64,000 bases of DNA from DASSSY01 sp035708205 (GCA_035708205.1 DASSSY010000004.1:434001-498000); one strand, 5' to 3'; shown: positions 1 through 8,954, counted from the stretch's first letter. Notes: generated by a model from the letters alone, not told the origin. Made by a program: numbers and translations.

Positions 1-291
1 CATACCGAAGGCGGGAACAAATGGTTGCTGCTGGGCGGCATGAAGGAGCTGGGGGAATATTCTTTAAAGGAACACCAGGAAATTGTGGACCTGGCGGAAC
101 GCCTGGGCCTGGCTAACGTATTACTTTGCGGGCCGGAATTTGAGCATACCCGCCATCATGGCCATTGGTTTGACAATGCTCATGGTCTCCTGGACTGGTT
201 GCGGGAACACCCCGTCAGGTCTGCGCTTGTTTTGATAAAAGGCTCGCGGGGAACGGGCATGGAAGCCGTATTACCGGCATTTGAAGATTAG
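1..291 (+). CDS. murF: UDP-N-acetylmuramoyl-tripeptide--D-alanyl-D-alanine ligase, C-terminal part
   Basis: The reading frame is open from the first base of the window, so only the last 96 residues are present. They match the C-terminal substrate-binding domain of Mur ligases, with a GGMKELG segment and the terminal LIKGSRGTGMEAVL motif typical of MurF (family knowledge). MurF adds D-Ala-D-Ala to the UDP-MurNAc tripeptide in the cytoplasm, the last soluble step of peptidoglycan precursor synthesis. The catalytic and ATP-binding parts lie upstream of the window. The stop codon is TAG at 289-291. Confidence 0.88.
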   Translation, partial: HTEGGNKWLLLGGMKELGEYSLKEHQEIVDLAERLGLANVLLCGPEFEHTRHHGHWFDNAHGLLDWLREHPVRSALVLIKGSRGTGMEAVLPAFED

Positions 292-336
292 CTTTTGGCC
301 TTTGGCCGTTACAACACTAAGCTTTGGCGTGAAGAA

Positions 337-546
337 TAACCGATTAAACACTATAACCGATTAACCGAACAGATCAGAAACGAGGGTTATGAATTTGTTA
401 TAATGGGTCTGAACGGGACGTTCAGACCAGAGGCAACCAATAACAAACGGCCAATCGCTAAAAGCAGAAACAATGGCTGAAGGTTTTTCCCGACGGACAG
501 ACACTTAATCAATATAACCGATTAAACCCATAACCGATTAAACAAT
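337..546. repeat. intergenic degenerate repeats (aaccgattaaac type)
   Basis: The 311-base gap between murF and the marC-like gene has no gene. It holds several copies of the word aaccgattaaac (near 338, 353, 516 and 532), usually followed by a short AT-rich tail, a gccaatcgctaaaagc-type word near 451, and the perfect hairpin at 406-428. The same words recur in gaps up to 34.7 kb. Confidence 0.7.
406..428. repeat. perfect hairpin, family GGTCT..AGACC, copy 1
   Basis: GGTCTGAACG, loop GGA, CGTTCAGACC: a 10-bp perfect stem with a 3-base loop. Related hairpins lie at 13348-13374 and 15948-15971. Those have TTAGCG in place of TGAACG, with matching changes in the other arm. No T-run follows, so a terminator role is not supported. 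Confidence 0.7.
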
Positions 547-602
547 TAATCAGATAGTTTTATATCTTTACCCGGTTGTTCAATTTTAAGGGATTACATT
601 TT

Positions 603-1184
603 ATGTATGGCCTGGATAAAATAAAATTCTCGGAGATCCTGACGGTAACGCTAACCCTTTTTGCCGTCATTGATATCTTAGGCTCTATTCCCATTTTAAT
701 AGGGCTGAAGCAAAAGATGGGGAAGATCAATGCGGGACTGGCCACCTTTGTGTCCGGTATTTTAATGTTGTTGTTTTTCTTTTTCGGCGGCGAGATGTTG
801 CGGTTTATGGGTCTGGACGTGTCTTCCTTTGCCATTGCCGGTTCGCTGATCATCTTCTTTTTAGGCATGGAAATGATCCTGGGAATAGAATTTTTCAAAA
901 GTGAGGACGGCGCTTCCAGCGGCAGCATCGTACCCATTGCTTTCCCTTTAATTGCCGGATCCGGAACGCTGACCACCATCATGTCCTTAAAAGCCAGTTA
1001 CCACCAATATAATATCCTCATCGGCATCCTGCTCAATCTGATCATTATCTTTGTTTGCCTGCGCGCCTTAAGCTATATTGAGAAGCTGCTGGGACCTTCC
1101 GGGATTGCCGTGGTGCGCAAATTCTTCGGGGTTATCCTGATCGCCATTGCCGTCAAAATCTTCAAGGAAAATATTGGTTTGTAA
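603..1184 (+). CDS. MarC family integral membrane protein
   Basis: A 193-residue, very hydrophobic protein with about six membrane segments, matching the MarC (UPF0056) family. The N-terminal FAVIDILGSIPI stretch and the central AGSLIIFFLGMEMILG segment are typical. The transport substrate is unknown for the family; the old link to multiple antibiotic resistance in E. coli is not supported by later work. I chose the ATG at 603. A TTG 27 bases upstream is also in frame, but a promoter-like TATCTTTA at 563-570 would put the transcript start almost on it. The gene stands alone between murF and rpsA. Confidence 0.85.
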   Translation: MYGLDKIKFSEILTVTLTLFAVIDILGSIPILIGLKQKMGKINAGLATFVSGILMLLFFFFGGEMLRFMGLDVSSFAIAGSLIIFFLGMEMILGIEFFKSEDGASSGSIVPIAFPLIAGSGTLTTIMSLKASYHQYNILIGILLNLIIIFVCLRALSYIEKLLGPSGIAVVRKFFGVILIAIAVKIFKENIGL

Positions 1185-1279
1185 AGTCTTTGCGTAAATT
1201 TATCGAGGGTTATTGTATAAAATGTTTCCGGATTAACAAAAAACTTGAGCTGATATTTTTTAAGTTAATAATATCTTCC

Positions 1280-1287
1280 TACCTTTG
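1280..1287 (+). promoter_or_regulatory. rpsA -7 promoter element
   Basis: TACCTTTG matches the Bacteroidota -7 consensus TAnnTTTG and lies about 35 bases before the rpsA start. A clear TTG element at the right distance upstream is not visible. Confidence 0.55.
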
Positions 1288-1303
1288 CCGCCCAAATTCT
1301 ATT

Positions 1304-1324
1304 AAAAGGAGGACTTAACACTTG
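1304..1324 (+). promoter_or_regulatory. strong Shine-Dalgarno and TTG start of rpsA
   Basis: AAAAGGAGGA at 1304-1313 is an extended match to the anti-Shine-Dalgarno sequence and ends about nine bases before the TTG at 1322. No in-frame ATG occurs near the N-terminus, so the TTG is the only reasonable start. Such a strong site is unusual in Bacteroidota, whose genes mostly lack Shine-Dalgarno sequences. Confidence 0.7.
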
Positions 1325-3130
1325 GAAGAAAACCAAAACTTAAAAACTCAGAGCGCGCACGACGATTTCGACTGGACAGTCGATAAGCGCAACGTTGCCA
1401 ACTATTCAAAGGCGCAACGTGAAGAGCTTGAACAAGCTTATGAACAAACCTTTAAAAGTATCGAAGAGGCAGAACTCATCACCGGTACGATTGTAGGTAA
1501 GACCAAAACCGATGCCATCGTGAACATCGGTTTTAAATCCGACGGTTTAATTCCGTTGAACGAATTCCGCGACATGCCCGATTTAAAAGCCGGCGATGAA
1601 GTGGAAGTTTTAGTGCTTGAAAAAGAGGACAAGGACGGTCATCTTAGCCTGAGCCGCCGCCAGGCGCGCCAGGTACGCAGCTGGCAGAACGTGGTGGATT
1701 ATTTCAAATCAGGCGAAGTGATCACCGGTACCATTACATCAAAAACCAAAGGTGGTTTGATCGTGGACATCAACGGCCTGGAAACATTCCTGCCGGGTTC
1801 TCAGATCGACGTGAAACCTGTTACCGATTACGACCAGTACGTGGGCAAGACCATGGACTTTAAAGTGGTTAAGATCAACGAACAGATCCGTAACGCGGTG
1901 GTATCCCACAAAGCGCTTATCGAGAGCGACCTGGAACAGCAGCGTGGCGAGATCATGGCCAAATTGGAAAAAGGCCAGGTGCTGGAAGGGACCATCAAGA
2001 ACGTTACCGACTTCGGCGCATTTGTCGATCTTGGCGGCGTAGATGGTTTATTATATATTACAGATATCAGCTGGGGCAGGATTTCTCACCCGAGTGAAGT
2101 ATTGACCAATGGTCAGACCCTGAACGTGGTGGTGCTTGACTTTGACGATGAGAAAAAACGCATCAGCCTTGGCCTGAAGCAATTAACCGCTCATCCCTGG
2201 GATAACTTACCGGAAGAAATCCAGGAAGGGGCCACCGTTAAAGGTAAAGTGGTTAACATTGAAGATTACGGGGCATTCCTGGAAGTATTGCCGGGCGTAG
2301 AAGGTTTGGTACACGTTTCGGAAATTACCTGGAGCTCTCAGCCGATCAACGCTAAGGAATTCTTCAAAATGGGCGATGAATATGAAGCCAGGGTCGTCAC
2401 CTTAGATAAGGAAGAGCGCAAGATGAGCCTTTCTATCAAGCAGCTGACCGAAGACCCGTGGGGTGAGATCGAGACCAAATTCCCGGAAGGCAGCCGCCAC
2501 AAAGGTGTGGTAAAGAACATTACTCCTTATGGTGTGTTTGTTGAGCTGGAATTGGGCATCGGCGGTATGATCCATATCAGCGACCTGAGCTGGACCAAAC
2601 GCTTCAACCATCCTTCAGAGTTTACTAAAGTAGGTGATGATATCGAAGTCAGCATCCTGAGCATTGATAAGGAAAACCGTAAATTATCCCTGGGTCACAA
2701 GCAATTGGAAGACGATCCCTGGGATACCTTTGAATCCGTTTTCCCGATCGGTTCTACGCATGAAGCTACGGTAATGCGTAAAGACGATAAGGGCGCCGTG
2801 GTTCAGCTGGAATACGGTCTGGAAGCCTTTGCCCCGGCCCGCCACCTGCGTAAAGAAGACGGCAGCCAGGTCAATGTGGATGAAACGTTGCCTTTCGTGA
2901 TCATTGAATTTGACCGCAACGACAAACGCATTATGGTGTCCCACAGCCGCGTATGGGAACAGGTGAAAGCTGACGAGAAAGAGGCGGCGCACAAGGCCCA
3001 GCAGGAAGATGCTGAGAACACCAAGAAAGCCGTTAAAAATCTCCAGGCAAAAGTTGAAAAAGCCACTTTGGGCGATTTAAGCGCTTTAGCTGATCTTAAG
3101 GAAAAGCTGAAAAACGAAGAAGGTAAATAG
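1322..3130 (+). CDS. rpsA: 30S ribosomal protein S1
   Basis: A 602-residue protein with six successive S1 (OB-fold) RNA-binding domains starting near residues 52, 130, 218, 303, 390 and 478. The third to fifth carry the canonical pattern (G.V..I..YGAF/V.......G..H/YISD/EI/LSW). The tail after residue 550 is charged and Ala/Lys/Glu-rich. S1 binds mRNA on the 30S subunit and helps initiation, which matters most where Shine-Dalgarno pairing is weak. The start is TTG behind an AGGAGG site. A strong intrinsic terminator closes the gene, which appears monocistronic. Confidence 0.96.
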   Translation: MEENQNLKTQSAHDDFDWTVDKRNVANYSKAQREELEQAYEQTFKSIEEAELITGTIVGKTKTDAIVNIGFKSDGLIPLNEFRDMPDLKAGDEVEVLVLEKEDKDGHLSLSRRQARQVRSWQNVVDYFKSGEVITGTITSKTKGGLIVDINGLETFLPGSQIDVKPVTDYDQYVGKTMDFKVVKINEQIRNAVVSHKALIESDLEQQRGEIMAKLEKGQVLEGTIKNVTDFGAFVDLGGVDGLLYITDISWGRISHPSEVLTNGQTLNVVVLDFDDEKKRISLGLKQLTAHPWDNLPEEIQEGATVKGKVVNIEDYGAFLEVLPGVEGLVHVSEITWSSQPINAKEFFKMGDEYEARVVTLDKEERKMSLSIKQLTEDPWGEIETKFPEGSRHKGVVKNITPYGVFVELELGIGGMIHISDLSWTKRFNHPSEFTKVGDDIEVSILSIDKENRKLSLGHKQLEDDPWDTFESVFPIGSTHEATVMRKDDKGAVVQLEYGLEAFAPARHLRKEDGSQVNVDETLPFVIIEFDRNDKRIMVSHSRVWEQVKADEKEAAHKAQQEDAENTKKAVKNLQAKVEKATLGDLSALADLKEKLKNEEGK

Positions 3131-3148
3131 TCGTTTTGATTTTATAAG

Positions 3149-3183
3149 GAAAGCACCGGATATATCCGGTGCTTTCTTTTTTG
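3149..3183 (+). terminator. Rho-independent terminator of rpsA
   Basis: A perfect 13-bp palindromic stem (AAAGCACCGGATA pairing with TATCCGGTGCTTT, 3150-3175) is followed by a T-rich run. It lies 20 bases after the rpsA stop. Confidence 0.92.
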
Positions 3184-3289
3184 TTATCGGTAGATAATGG
3201 GCCTATACAAAGGTGTTATGCTTCCCAAAGTCGCAACTTTTTTTTAACCAAACACCCTAATCCCTGATCTCTAATGCCAACGGCGCCAG

Positions 3290-3325
3290 TTGCCAATAGC
3301 TAATAGCTAAATTAGCTTATCTTTG
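3290..3325 (+). promoter_or_regulatory. promoter of the SpoU-type methylase gene
   Basis: TATCTTTG at 3318-3325 is a good -7 element, with TTG at 3290-3292. The 25-base spacing is slightly long. The upstream element falls inside a gccaatagctaatagc repeat word. The ATG follows 28 bases after the -7 element. Confidence 0.55.
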
Positions 3326-3353
3326 CGCCATTCCCATAACAACCGATTGCCCA

Positions 3354-3905
3354 ATGACCGCCTTTCCCAAAAAATCCATGCCCGAGCTGAACCGGATGAG
3401 TGTTGAAGAATTGAAAATGGCGGAGAGAAATGAGATTTGGGTCGTTTTAGACAGTGTCCGCAGCCGTAATAACGTGGGCTCGTTCTTCAGGACGGCGGAC
3501 GCCTTCCGCTTGGGCGGCCTGTATTTGTGTGGCCATACGCCCGTACCCCCTCACCGGGATATTTTTAAAACGGCCCTGGGGGCCACTGAAACCGTTCCCT
3601 GGACCTACCGGGAAACTATCGGCGATCTTTTGGCATCACTAAAGGCAAAGGGCGACCATCATATCTGGGCGGTTGAGCAAACCCATAACAGCACGCCATT
3701 GCAGGATTTTCCGCGCATCGCGCTGCCGGGAAAATGGGTCTTCGTTTTTGGCAACGAGGTATCGGGGGTCAGCGACGAAGCCCTGGAGCATTGCGCCGGC
3801 AGCCTGGAAATTCCGCAGTGGGGCCATAAGCATTCGTTCAATGTCTCGGTCAGCGCCGGTATGGTACTTTGGGAAGTCCTGAGAACATTCAAATTTGATC
3901 TTTGA
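3354..3905 (+). CDS. SpoU/TrmH family RNA 2'-O-ribose methyltransferase
   Basis: A 183-residue protein with the three SPOUT/SpoU motifs: SRNNVGSFFRTADAF (motif 1, near residue 36), FVFGNEVSGVSDE (motif 2, near 130) and IPQWGHKHSFNVSVSAGM (motif 3, near 152). These form the knotted SAM-binding site. The protein probably methylates the 2'-OH of a tRNA or rRNA nucleotide; which one cannot be told from sequence. It lacks the N-terminal L30e-like substrate-binding domain of TrmH/RlmB, so it is a minimal version of the family. The stop is followed by about 215 bases before the polysaccharide locus. Confidence 0.9.
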   Translation: MTAFPKKSMPELNRMSVEELKMAERNEIWVVLDSVRSRNNVGSFFRTADAFRLGGLYLCGHTPVPPHRDIFKTALGATETVPWTYRETIGDLLASLKAKGDHHIWAVEQTHNSTPLQDFPRIALPGKWVFVFGNEVSGVSDEALEHCAGSLEIPQWGHKHSFNVSVSAGMVLWEVLRTFKFDL

Positions 3906-4037
3906 AAAACGGATCAGGTCCCGGTCGCCGGAGATGCTTTGGTTTTTGGCACGGAAAGCTTTGCCAATCTTTTCTCAAGCGTATGATAAAAGGAAGAAAA
4001 TTATTCGGAAAGCCTTCTAACTTAGGGATTATGTACA

Positions 4038-4045
4038 TATTTTTG
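4038..4045 (+). promoter_or_regulatory. -7 element at the head of the polysaccharide locus
   Basis: TATTTTTG fits TAnnTTTG and would give a leader of about 70 bases ahead of the ATG at 4121. No TTG lies at the expected distance upstream. This is the best candidate for the leftmost promoter of the exopolysaccharide genes. Confidence 0.4.
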
Positions 4046-4120
4046 CATCAACCCTGCACAAAAAATGTATTCTGATTGCAATAAACCAATATTCCTCATG
4101 AAAATTTTTCTTTATTTGTT

Positions 4121-5548
4121 ATGTTCTCAAAAATTTACAGAGGATTAAAACTACTAAATATTTTTTTAGATATCTGCTGGCTTAACCTGGCGTTGATGTC
4201 TGCTTTTTATTTGGGGATCAGCGGCGTAGATGAATATTTTGGGCAGCATAAAGTTTTATTGTTCTTTATTGTGATCAATATGCTCTGGCTCTTTTCAGCC
4301 AGTGTTTTCCACCTTTATGAGCAATACGGCACAAAAGATTCGGTCATTTTCTATCATCAGCTGATCAAGGCTTTTTTGTTATTCCTGGTAGGCGTTTTAT
4401 TTTTAGCCTTAACCCTGCTCTTCCGGGATGATATTTTTGACAGGATGTCCCTGGGGCCGCTTTTTTACATTATCTTATTCGGGTTTTTCTTTTGTGCATT
4501 AGCGGCAACACGGTTGCTGTTTCTGGGCATTCGCAAGAAATACCGTAATAAGACCGATGATCAGAAGAAAAAAGTGTTGGTGGTGGGGGGAAATTGCTTT
4601 TCCAGGGAGCTTCGCCAGAGATTGCTAGAAGATGAGTATCTGCCGTTTGAAATCACCGGTGTCTTTTACAATCGCCCACCGGATGCCAACGATGGCCTGA
4701 ATGGGATGTATAAAGGCGCTTTCGAAGAAGTGTTTGATTATTTGACAAATCAAAAGATAGATGAGGTGTTTTGCCTGACCAAAGGGTTGCAGCAGCCGGA
4801 CGTGTACCGCCTCATGGAGGCTACGGATAACCACGTTATCCGGTTACGCATGCTGATGGATGTCTATGATTATTGGCCTTCATCCTCCGGGCAGTTTGAA
4901 GTGATCAATAATATCCCGCTTTTCCAGGTCCGGAAGGAACCTTTGCTGGATCCTGGCAATACCTTTTTGAAAAGAGCTTTTGATATCGTATTCTCAGGGC
5001 TGGTTATTACTCTTTTGCTTAGCTGGCTGTTGCCGCTCCTGGCTGTCCTGGTCAAGTTGGAATCCAGGGGGCCGGTGTTCTTTAAGCAAAAACGCTCGGG
5101 AAAAGACAACCTGCCTTTTACCTGCTATAAGCTGAGAAGCATGTATGTCAACCGGGACGCCAATAAGGTCCAGGCAACAAAGAATGACCGGAGGATCACG
5201 AAGATCGGGGCCTTCCTGAGAAAAACGAGCCTGGATGAATTGCCGCAGTTTTTTAACGTGTTTATGGGCAGCATGTCCATTGTTGGTCCCAGGCCGCATA
5301 TGCTGGCGCATACGGAGGAATATTCGGTATTGGTCAGCCGGTATATGGCCCGGCATTTCCTGAGGCCTGGCATTACCGGTTGGGCACAGGTCAATGGCAG
5401 CCGTGGAGAGACAAAAAATGTGGAGCAAATGGAAAGGCGGGTAAGATTGGATATCTGGTATGTCGAGAACTGGTCTTTTATGTTAGATATGAAAATTATT
5501 TTCTTAACCTTCTGGCAGATCGTTAAAGGGGATGATAATGCTTATTAA
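4121..5548 (+). CDS. undecaprenyl-phosphate sugar-1-phosphate transferase (WcaJ/WbaP type)
   Basis: A 475-residue polyprenyl-phosphate hexose-1-phosphate transferase. Four N-terminal membrane segments (about residues 10-135) are followed by a CoA-binding-like domain, a fifth hydrophobic segment near 285-310 and the C-terminal bacterial sugar-transferase domain. Family signatures visible there include KRAFDIVFSG, FFKQKRSGKD, KLRSMYVN, TSLDELPQFFNVF, MSIVGPRP and RPGITGWAQVNG. It starts repeat-unit assembly by moving a sugar phosphate (often glucose or galactose) from a UDP-sugar to undecaprenyl phosphate at the inner membrane. It is the first gene of the exopolysaccharide locus; sugar specificity cannot be read from sequence. 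Confidence 0.93.
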   Translation: MFSKIYRGLKLLNIFLDICWLNLALMSAFYLGISGVDEYFGQHKVLLFFIVINMLWLFSASVFHLYEQYGTKDSVIFYHQLIKAFLLFLVGVLFLALTLLFRDDIFDRMSLGPLFYIILFGFFFCALAATRLLFLGIRKKYRNKTDDQKKKVLVVGGNCFSRELRQRLLEDEYLPFEITGVFYNRPPDANDGLNGMYKGAFEEVFDYLTNQKIDEVFCLTKGLQQPDVYRLMEATDNHVIRLRMLMDVYDYWPSSSGQFEVINNIPLFQVRKEPLLDPGNTFLKRAFDIVFSGLVITLLLSWLLPLLAVLVKLESRGPVFFKQKRSGKDNLPFTCYKLRSMYVNRDANKVQATKNDRRITKIGAFLRKTSLDELPQFFNVFMGSMSIVGPRPHMLAHTEEYSVLVSRYMARHFLRPGITGWAQVNGSRGETKNVEQMERRVRLDIWYVENWSFMLDMKIIFLTFWQIVKGDDNAY

Positions 5549-5617
5549 GTGCTATTTCCCGAAAAAATAACGGGAAAAATAAATTTGAAGCATGTCCCCT
5601 GAATATTTAATATTTTT

Positions 5618-5652
5618 TTTGCCCTCCTTAAAACCCTAAGATGCTATATTTG
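5618..5652 (+). promoter_or_regulatory. promoter of the export lipoprotein gene
   Basis: TTTG at 5618-5621 and TATATTTG at 5645-5652 are 23 bases apart, a good match to the Bacteroidota -33/-7 consensus. Transcription would start near 5659. That rules out the ATG at 5641 as the start codon and supports the ATG at 5686. Confidence 0.7.
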
Positions 5653-5685
5653 CGCTATATTACTACAACGTTAAATAAACTTTTG

Positions 5686-6531
5686 ATGAATAAATTCAAC
5701 AGATCACTACAAATATGCGGAGCTTTTTTATTGATGGGCTTTTTGTTCTCCTGCACCCGTTATAAAGAGGTGGCCTATTTCCAGGATGTTCCGGGAAAGG
5801 ATTCCGCCCAGGTATACCAGGACGGGGTTTGGCGAACAAAGCAAGCCTTCAGGAGCCTGAAGATCAGAACGGGTGATATTTTACAGATCTCCATCCAGAC
5901 CATTGCGCCTGCAAGTGATCCCACGTCCGGTATTGCTTCCGGCACAGGATTCTCGCTTTCCGACTGGCAGTCCTCGGGGCAGTTGGGCACACAGGGCATG
6001 GCGAATAGTAGCGGCATTCCGGGGTATATTGTGGATAATAACGGGGAGATCGAGCTGCCGTTGGTGGGGAAAATTACCGTTCAGGGATTAACCATTCCCG
6101 AAATAAAAGAAAAAGTGCGGCTCAATGCTGAAAAATATTATAAGGATCCCGTAGTGAACGTCCGGCTGGCAAATTTTAAGGTGACGGTATTGGGCGAAGT
6201 GGCCCGGCCGGGCACCTACATCCTGGACCAGGAGAAATCAACTTTACTGGATGCCCTGGGCATGGCCGGCGATATGACCATTTTCGGCAAACGGACCAAT
6301 GTCCTGCTGTCACGGGATGTCGACGGCAAAGAAAAGCTGGTGCGTTTTGATATGAATTCCACTGAAGTCTTTGATTCTCCTTACTTTTACCTCAAGCAGG
6401 GCGATGTCATCTATGTGCAGCCTACCAAAGGGAAGGCCGCTTCCAATGATGCCGCCGCGGCCCGGATGTACACGGTTATCGCTTCCACCGTATCCCTGCT
6501 GGTGGTCATTGCCACGCGCGTAAAATTTTAA
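5686..6531 (+). CDS. polysaccharide export outer-membrane lipoprotein (Wza-like)
   Basis: From the ATG at 5686 the protein has 281 residues and a lipoprotein signal: a hydrophobic stretch ending LFSC with the lipid-modified Cys at residue 23. A poly_export domain follows (GDILQISIQTIAP), then an IDNNGEIELPLVGKI segment and a SLBB domain (VTVLGEVARPGTY). A C-terminal hydrophobic segment, near TVSLLVVIATRVKF, probably crosses the outer membrane as in Wza. It should form the channel through which the polymer leaves the cell, docking with the Wzc-like protein encoded 38 bases downstream. The promoter at 5618-5652 fixes the start. Confidence 0.92.
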   Translation: MNKFNRSLQICGAFLLMGFLFSCTRYKEVAYFQDVPGKDSAQVYQDGVWRTKQAFRSLKIRTGDILQISIQTIAPASDPTSGIASGTGFSLSDWQSSGQLGTQGMANSSGIPGYIVDNNGEIELPLVGKITVQGLTIPEIKEKVRLNAEKYYKDPVVNVRLANFKVTVLGEVARPGTYILDQEKSTLLDALGMAGDMTIFGKRTNVLLSRDVDGKEKLVRFDMNSTEVFDSPYFYLKQGDVIYVQPTKGKAASNDAAAARMYTVIASTVSLLVVIATRVKF

Positions 6532-6569
6532 GGCGTTTCATTTCTTTTATCAAATAGATTTAACATAAT

Positions 6570-8954
6570 ATGGTAGAGCATACCAATCCACCTTTGGAAC
6601 CGGAATTTCAAATGCCGGAGGAAGATAGTATAGATATCCGTAAGATCGTCAATAAGGTTATTTCCCTCTGGCCCTGGGCCTTGCTTTGCAGCGGCCTCAT
6701 GATCGCCGGCGCTTTAGCCTATCTTTATTTTGCCCCGCCCGCCTATCATGTCAATGCGGCGATCCTCATTAAAGATTCCGATCAGCCCGGGGGCGGGAGC
6801 AGCGCCAATAGCAGCCTGTCCATGCTGCAAAGCCTGGGCCTGATTTCCGGTTCCAGTAATGTCAATAATGAACAGCAGATACTGCAAAGCTATACCCTCA
6901 TGAACGAGGTCGTTCACGAGATGCAGCTCAATGTGACTTATTTTGTAAAAGACGGGTTACGCACCCGGGAGCTGTATGGCGCCAGGTGCCCGTTCTCCGC
7001 GGTCTTTAGCCGTCTTGAGGAAGATTCGCTGAAGCTGAACGGCCCGTTGTCTTATGCCGTTACGTTCAAAAAAGATAAAACGGGCGTTCGGATCGATGAT
7101 GAATCAACGGGGAAAACATGGACGGTAGCCTGGTATGACACGTTGTCCCTGCCGGCGGGAAGGCTGACCTTTGTGCCTAATCACGATTTTACGGGGGGTA
7201 CGGATAATGAAGAATATACGCTTACCGTCAATAATTCGGAATTGACCACTGCTAACTATATGGAGGTATTGACGCTGAACATCCCGGACAAGCAGGCCAG
7301 CGTCATTGACCTGACCCTGGACATTAATTTGCCTAAAAAGGGAGAAGAGGTGCTCAATCGCCTGATCCGGGCCTATTTAAGGGCGAATGTTGAGGATAAT
7401 AACAGTATGGCGGACAGCACCATGGCCTTTATTGACCGGCGCCTGGTCATCGTCAGCGAACAGCTGTCCGATATCGAAAAGCAGATTCAACAGTTTAAGC
7501 AAAGTAATAAGATCGCTGATATTACGGCGCAATCCCAGGCCTTGATCCAGAATACCAGCGATTACGCCAAGCAGCTGACGGCCCAACAGGTGCAGCTGAG
7601 CGTCATTACGGCCTTGCAGGAGTATGTTACCGATAATAAGAATATCGTGCCCGCGTCGCTGATGGTACAGGACCCGACCCTTTCGGGTATCATAAGCCAG
7701 TATAATGAATTGCTGCTGCAGCGTTCCCGGTTATTGCTGAACGCTACTGAAAACAACCCGGTGGTGAAGAACCTGGACCAGCAGATCGCCAGCCTGCGCA
7801 GTGACCTGGTCAGTGGTATCGCTTCCGTGAAAAGGAGCGCGGAAGTGGCTTTGCAAATGATGCAGAACCAGCAGGGAACCATGCAGAACCAGATCCAGCA
7901 GGTGCCGGCCAAGGAACGGGTGTTCCTGGATTTCAGCCGCAAGCAGGATGTCCGCCAGCAGCTCTACCTGTTCCTGTTACAGCAGCGGGAGGAAACCGCT
8001 ATTTCCAAATCTTCGACGGTGGCCAACGCCCGCATTATTGACGCGGCCAAGGCGGATGTGAAGCCTTTTAGCCCGCGCAAAATGATCATCCTGGCGGCGG
8101 CTTTGTTACTGGGCATATGCCTGCCTTTCGGCTTTACCTATGCCCGCGACCTGCTGAATACGAAAATTACGGCCAAGCAGGATATTGAAAAAGAGACCGG
8201 CTTACCGGTAGTCGGCGAGATCGGTCATAATCCTGACCTGGGCGCCCTGGCGGTCGGGGAACGGTCCCGTTCCATAATTTCGGAACAGTTCCGGGCCCTT
8301 CGGACCAATCTCCAGTTCCTCCTCACGGATAAGGATAAAAAGGTGGTCATGGTCACTTCCAGCATGAGCGGGGAAGGCAAATCGTTCGTATCCACCAACC
8401 TCGCCATGGCTTTGGCCATTACGGGCAAAAAGGTGGCCCTGATGGAGCTGGACCTGCGCAAGCCGAAAATTACTTCCGCTTTAGGGCTTAAGGTCGATAA
8501 AGGATTTACGGGCTACGTTATCGGGCAGGCGGAGATAAAAGATATTATTTATCCTTCGGGGCTTAATGATCATTTCTTTGTCATTCCCGCCGGGTCCGTG
8601 CCACCTAACCCGGCGGAGCTGCTGCTGCATGAGCGCACACGGGAGCTGATCGGGCAGCTGAGAACGGATTTTGATTATGTGTTGATAGACACGACGCCGA
8701 ACCTGGTCACAGACGCCCAGTTGCTGGCGCGTTATGCCGACGCGACCCTTTACCTGGTCCGCCTGGGCGTGACCCACAGGGAACAATTAAGGATCCCTGA
8801 TGAATTGGCCAGGACCAATAAGATGCCGCATCTGAGCCTGGTCGTCAACGATATCAAGCAAAAACGCTACGGCGGCGGTTATTATGGCTACGGTTACGGT
8901 TACGGCTACGGCTACGGTTACGGCGATTATGTGGAAGGCAAAAAGAAGAAATAA
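6570..8954 (+). CDS. polysaccharide co-polymerase with fused BY-type tyrosine kinase (Wzc/GumC-like)
   Basis: A 794-residue inner-membrane protein. It has a first membrane segment near 36-54, a Wzz domain, a long periplasmic coiled-coil region rich in Gln (about 280-480), a second membrane segment near 511-530, then a cytoplasmic BY-kinase. The kinase shows Walker A (SSMSGEGKS, near 597), Walker A' (VALMELDLRKP, near 622) and Walker B (VLIDTTPN, near 704). The tail holds ten tyrosines in a GY-repeat before KKKK, the usual autophosphorylation cluster. It controls chain length and export with the Wza-like lipoprotein; the PHP phosphatase at 36239 is the likely antagonist. Confidence 0.95.
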   Translation: MVEHTNPPLEPEFQMPEEDSIDIRKIVNKVISLWPWALLCSGLMIAGALAYLYFAPPAYHVNAAILIKDSDQPGGGSSANSSLSMLQSLGLISGSSNVNNEQQILQSYTLMNEVVHEMQLNVTYFVKDGLRTRELYGARCPFSAVFSRLEEDSLKLNGPLSYAVTFKKDKTGVRIDDESTGKTWTVAWYDTLSLPAGRLTFVPNHDFTGGTDNEEYTLTVNNSELTTANYMEVLTLNIPDKQASVIDLTLDINLPKKGEEVLNRLIRAYLRANVEDNNSMADSTMAFIDRRLVIVSEQLSDIEKQIQQFKQSNKIADITAQSQALIQNTSDYAKQLTAQQVQLSVITALQEYVTDNKNIVPASLMVQDPTLSGIISQYNELLLQRSRLLLNATENNPVVKNLDQQIASLRSDLVSGIASVKRSAEVALQMMQNQQGTMQNQIQQVPAKERVFLDFSRKQDVRQQLYLFLLQQREETAISKSSTVANARIIDAAKADVKPFSPRKMIILAAALLLGICLPFGFTYARDLLNTKITAKQDIEKETGLPVVGEIGHNPDLGALAVGERSRSIISEQFRALRTNLQFLLTDKDKKVVMVTSSMSGEGKSFVSTNLAMALAITGKKVALMELDLRKPKITSALGLKVDKGFTGYVIGQAEIKDIIYPSGLNDHFFVIPAGSVPPNPAELLLHERTRELIGQLRTDFDYVLIDTTPNLVTDAQLLARYADATLYLVRLGVTHREQLRIPDELARTNKMPHLSLVVNDIKQKRYGGGYYGYGYGYGYGYGYGDYVEGKKKK

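Noticed and set aside
560..982. 140-codon minus-strand frame opposite the MarC-like gene
   Set aside because: It mirrors a hydrophobic membrane protein gene in antisense and has no family features.
5641..5685. Upstream ATG for the export lipoprotein
   Set aside because: The promoter -7 element TATATTTG (5645-5652) lies inside this extension, and the lipoprotein signal starts at 5686.
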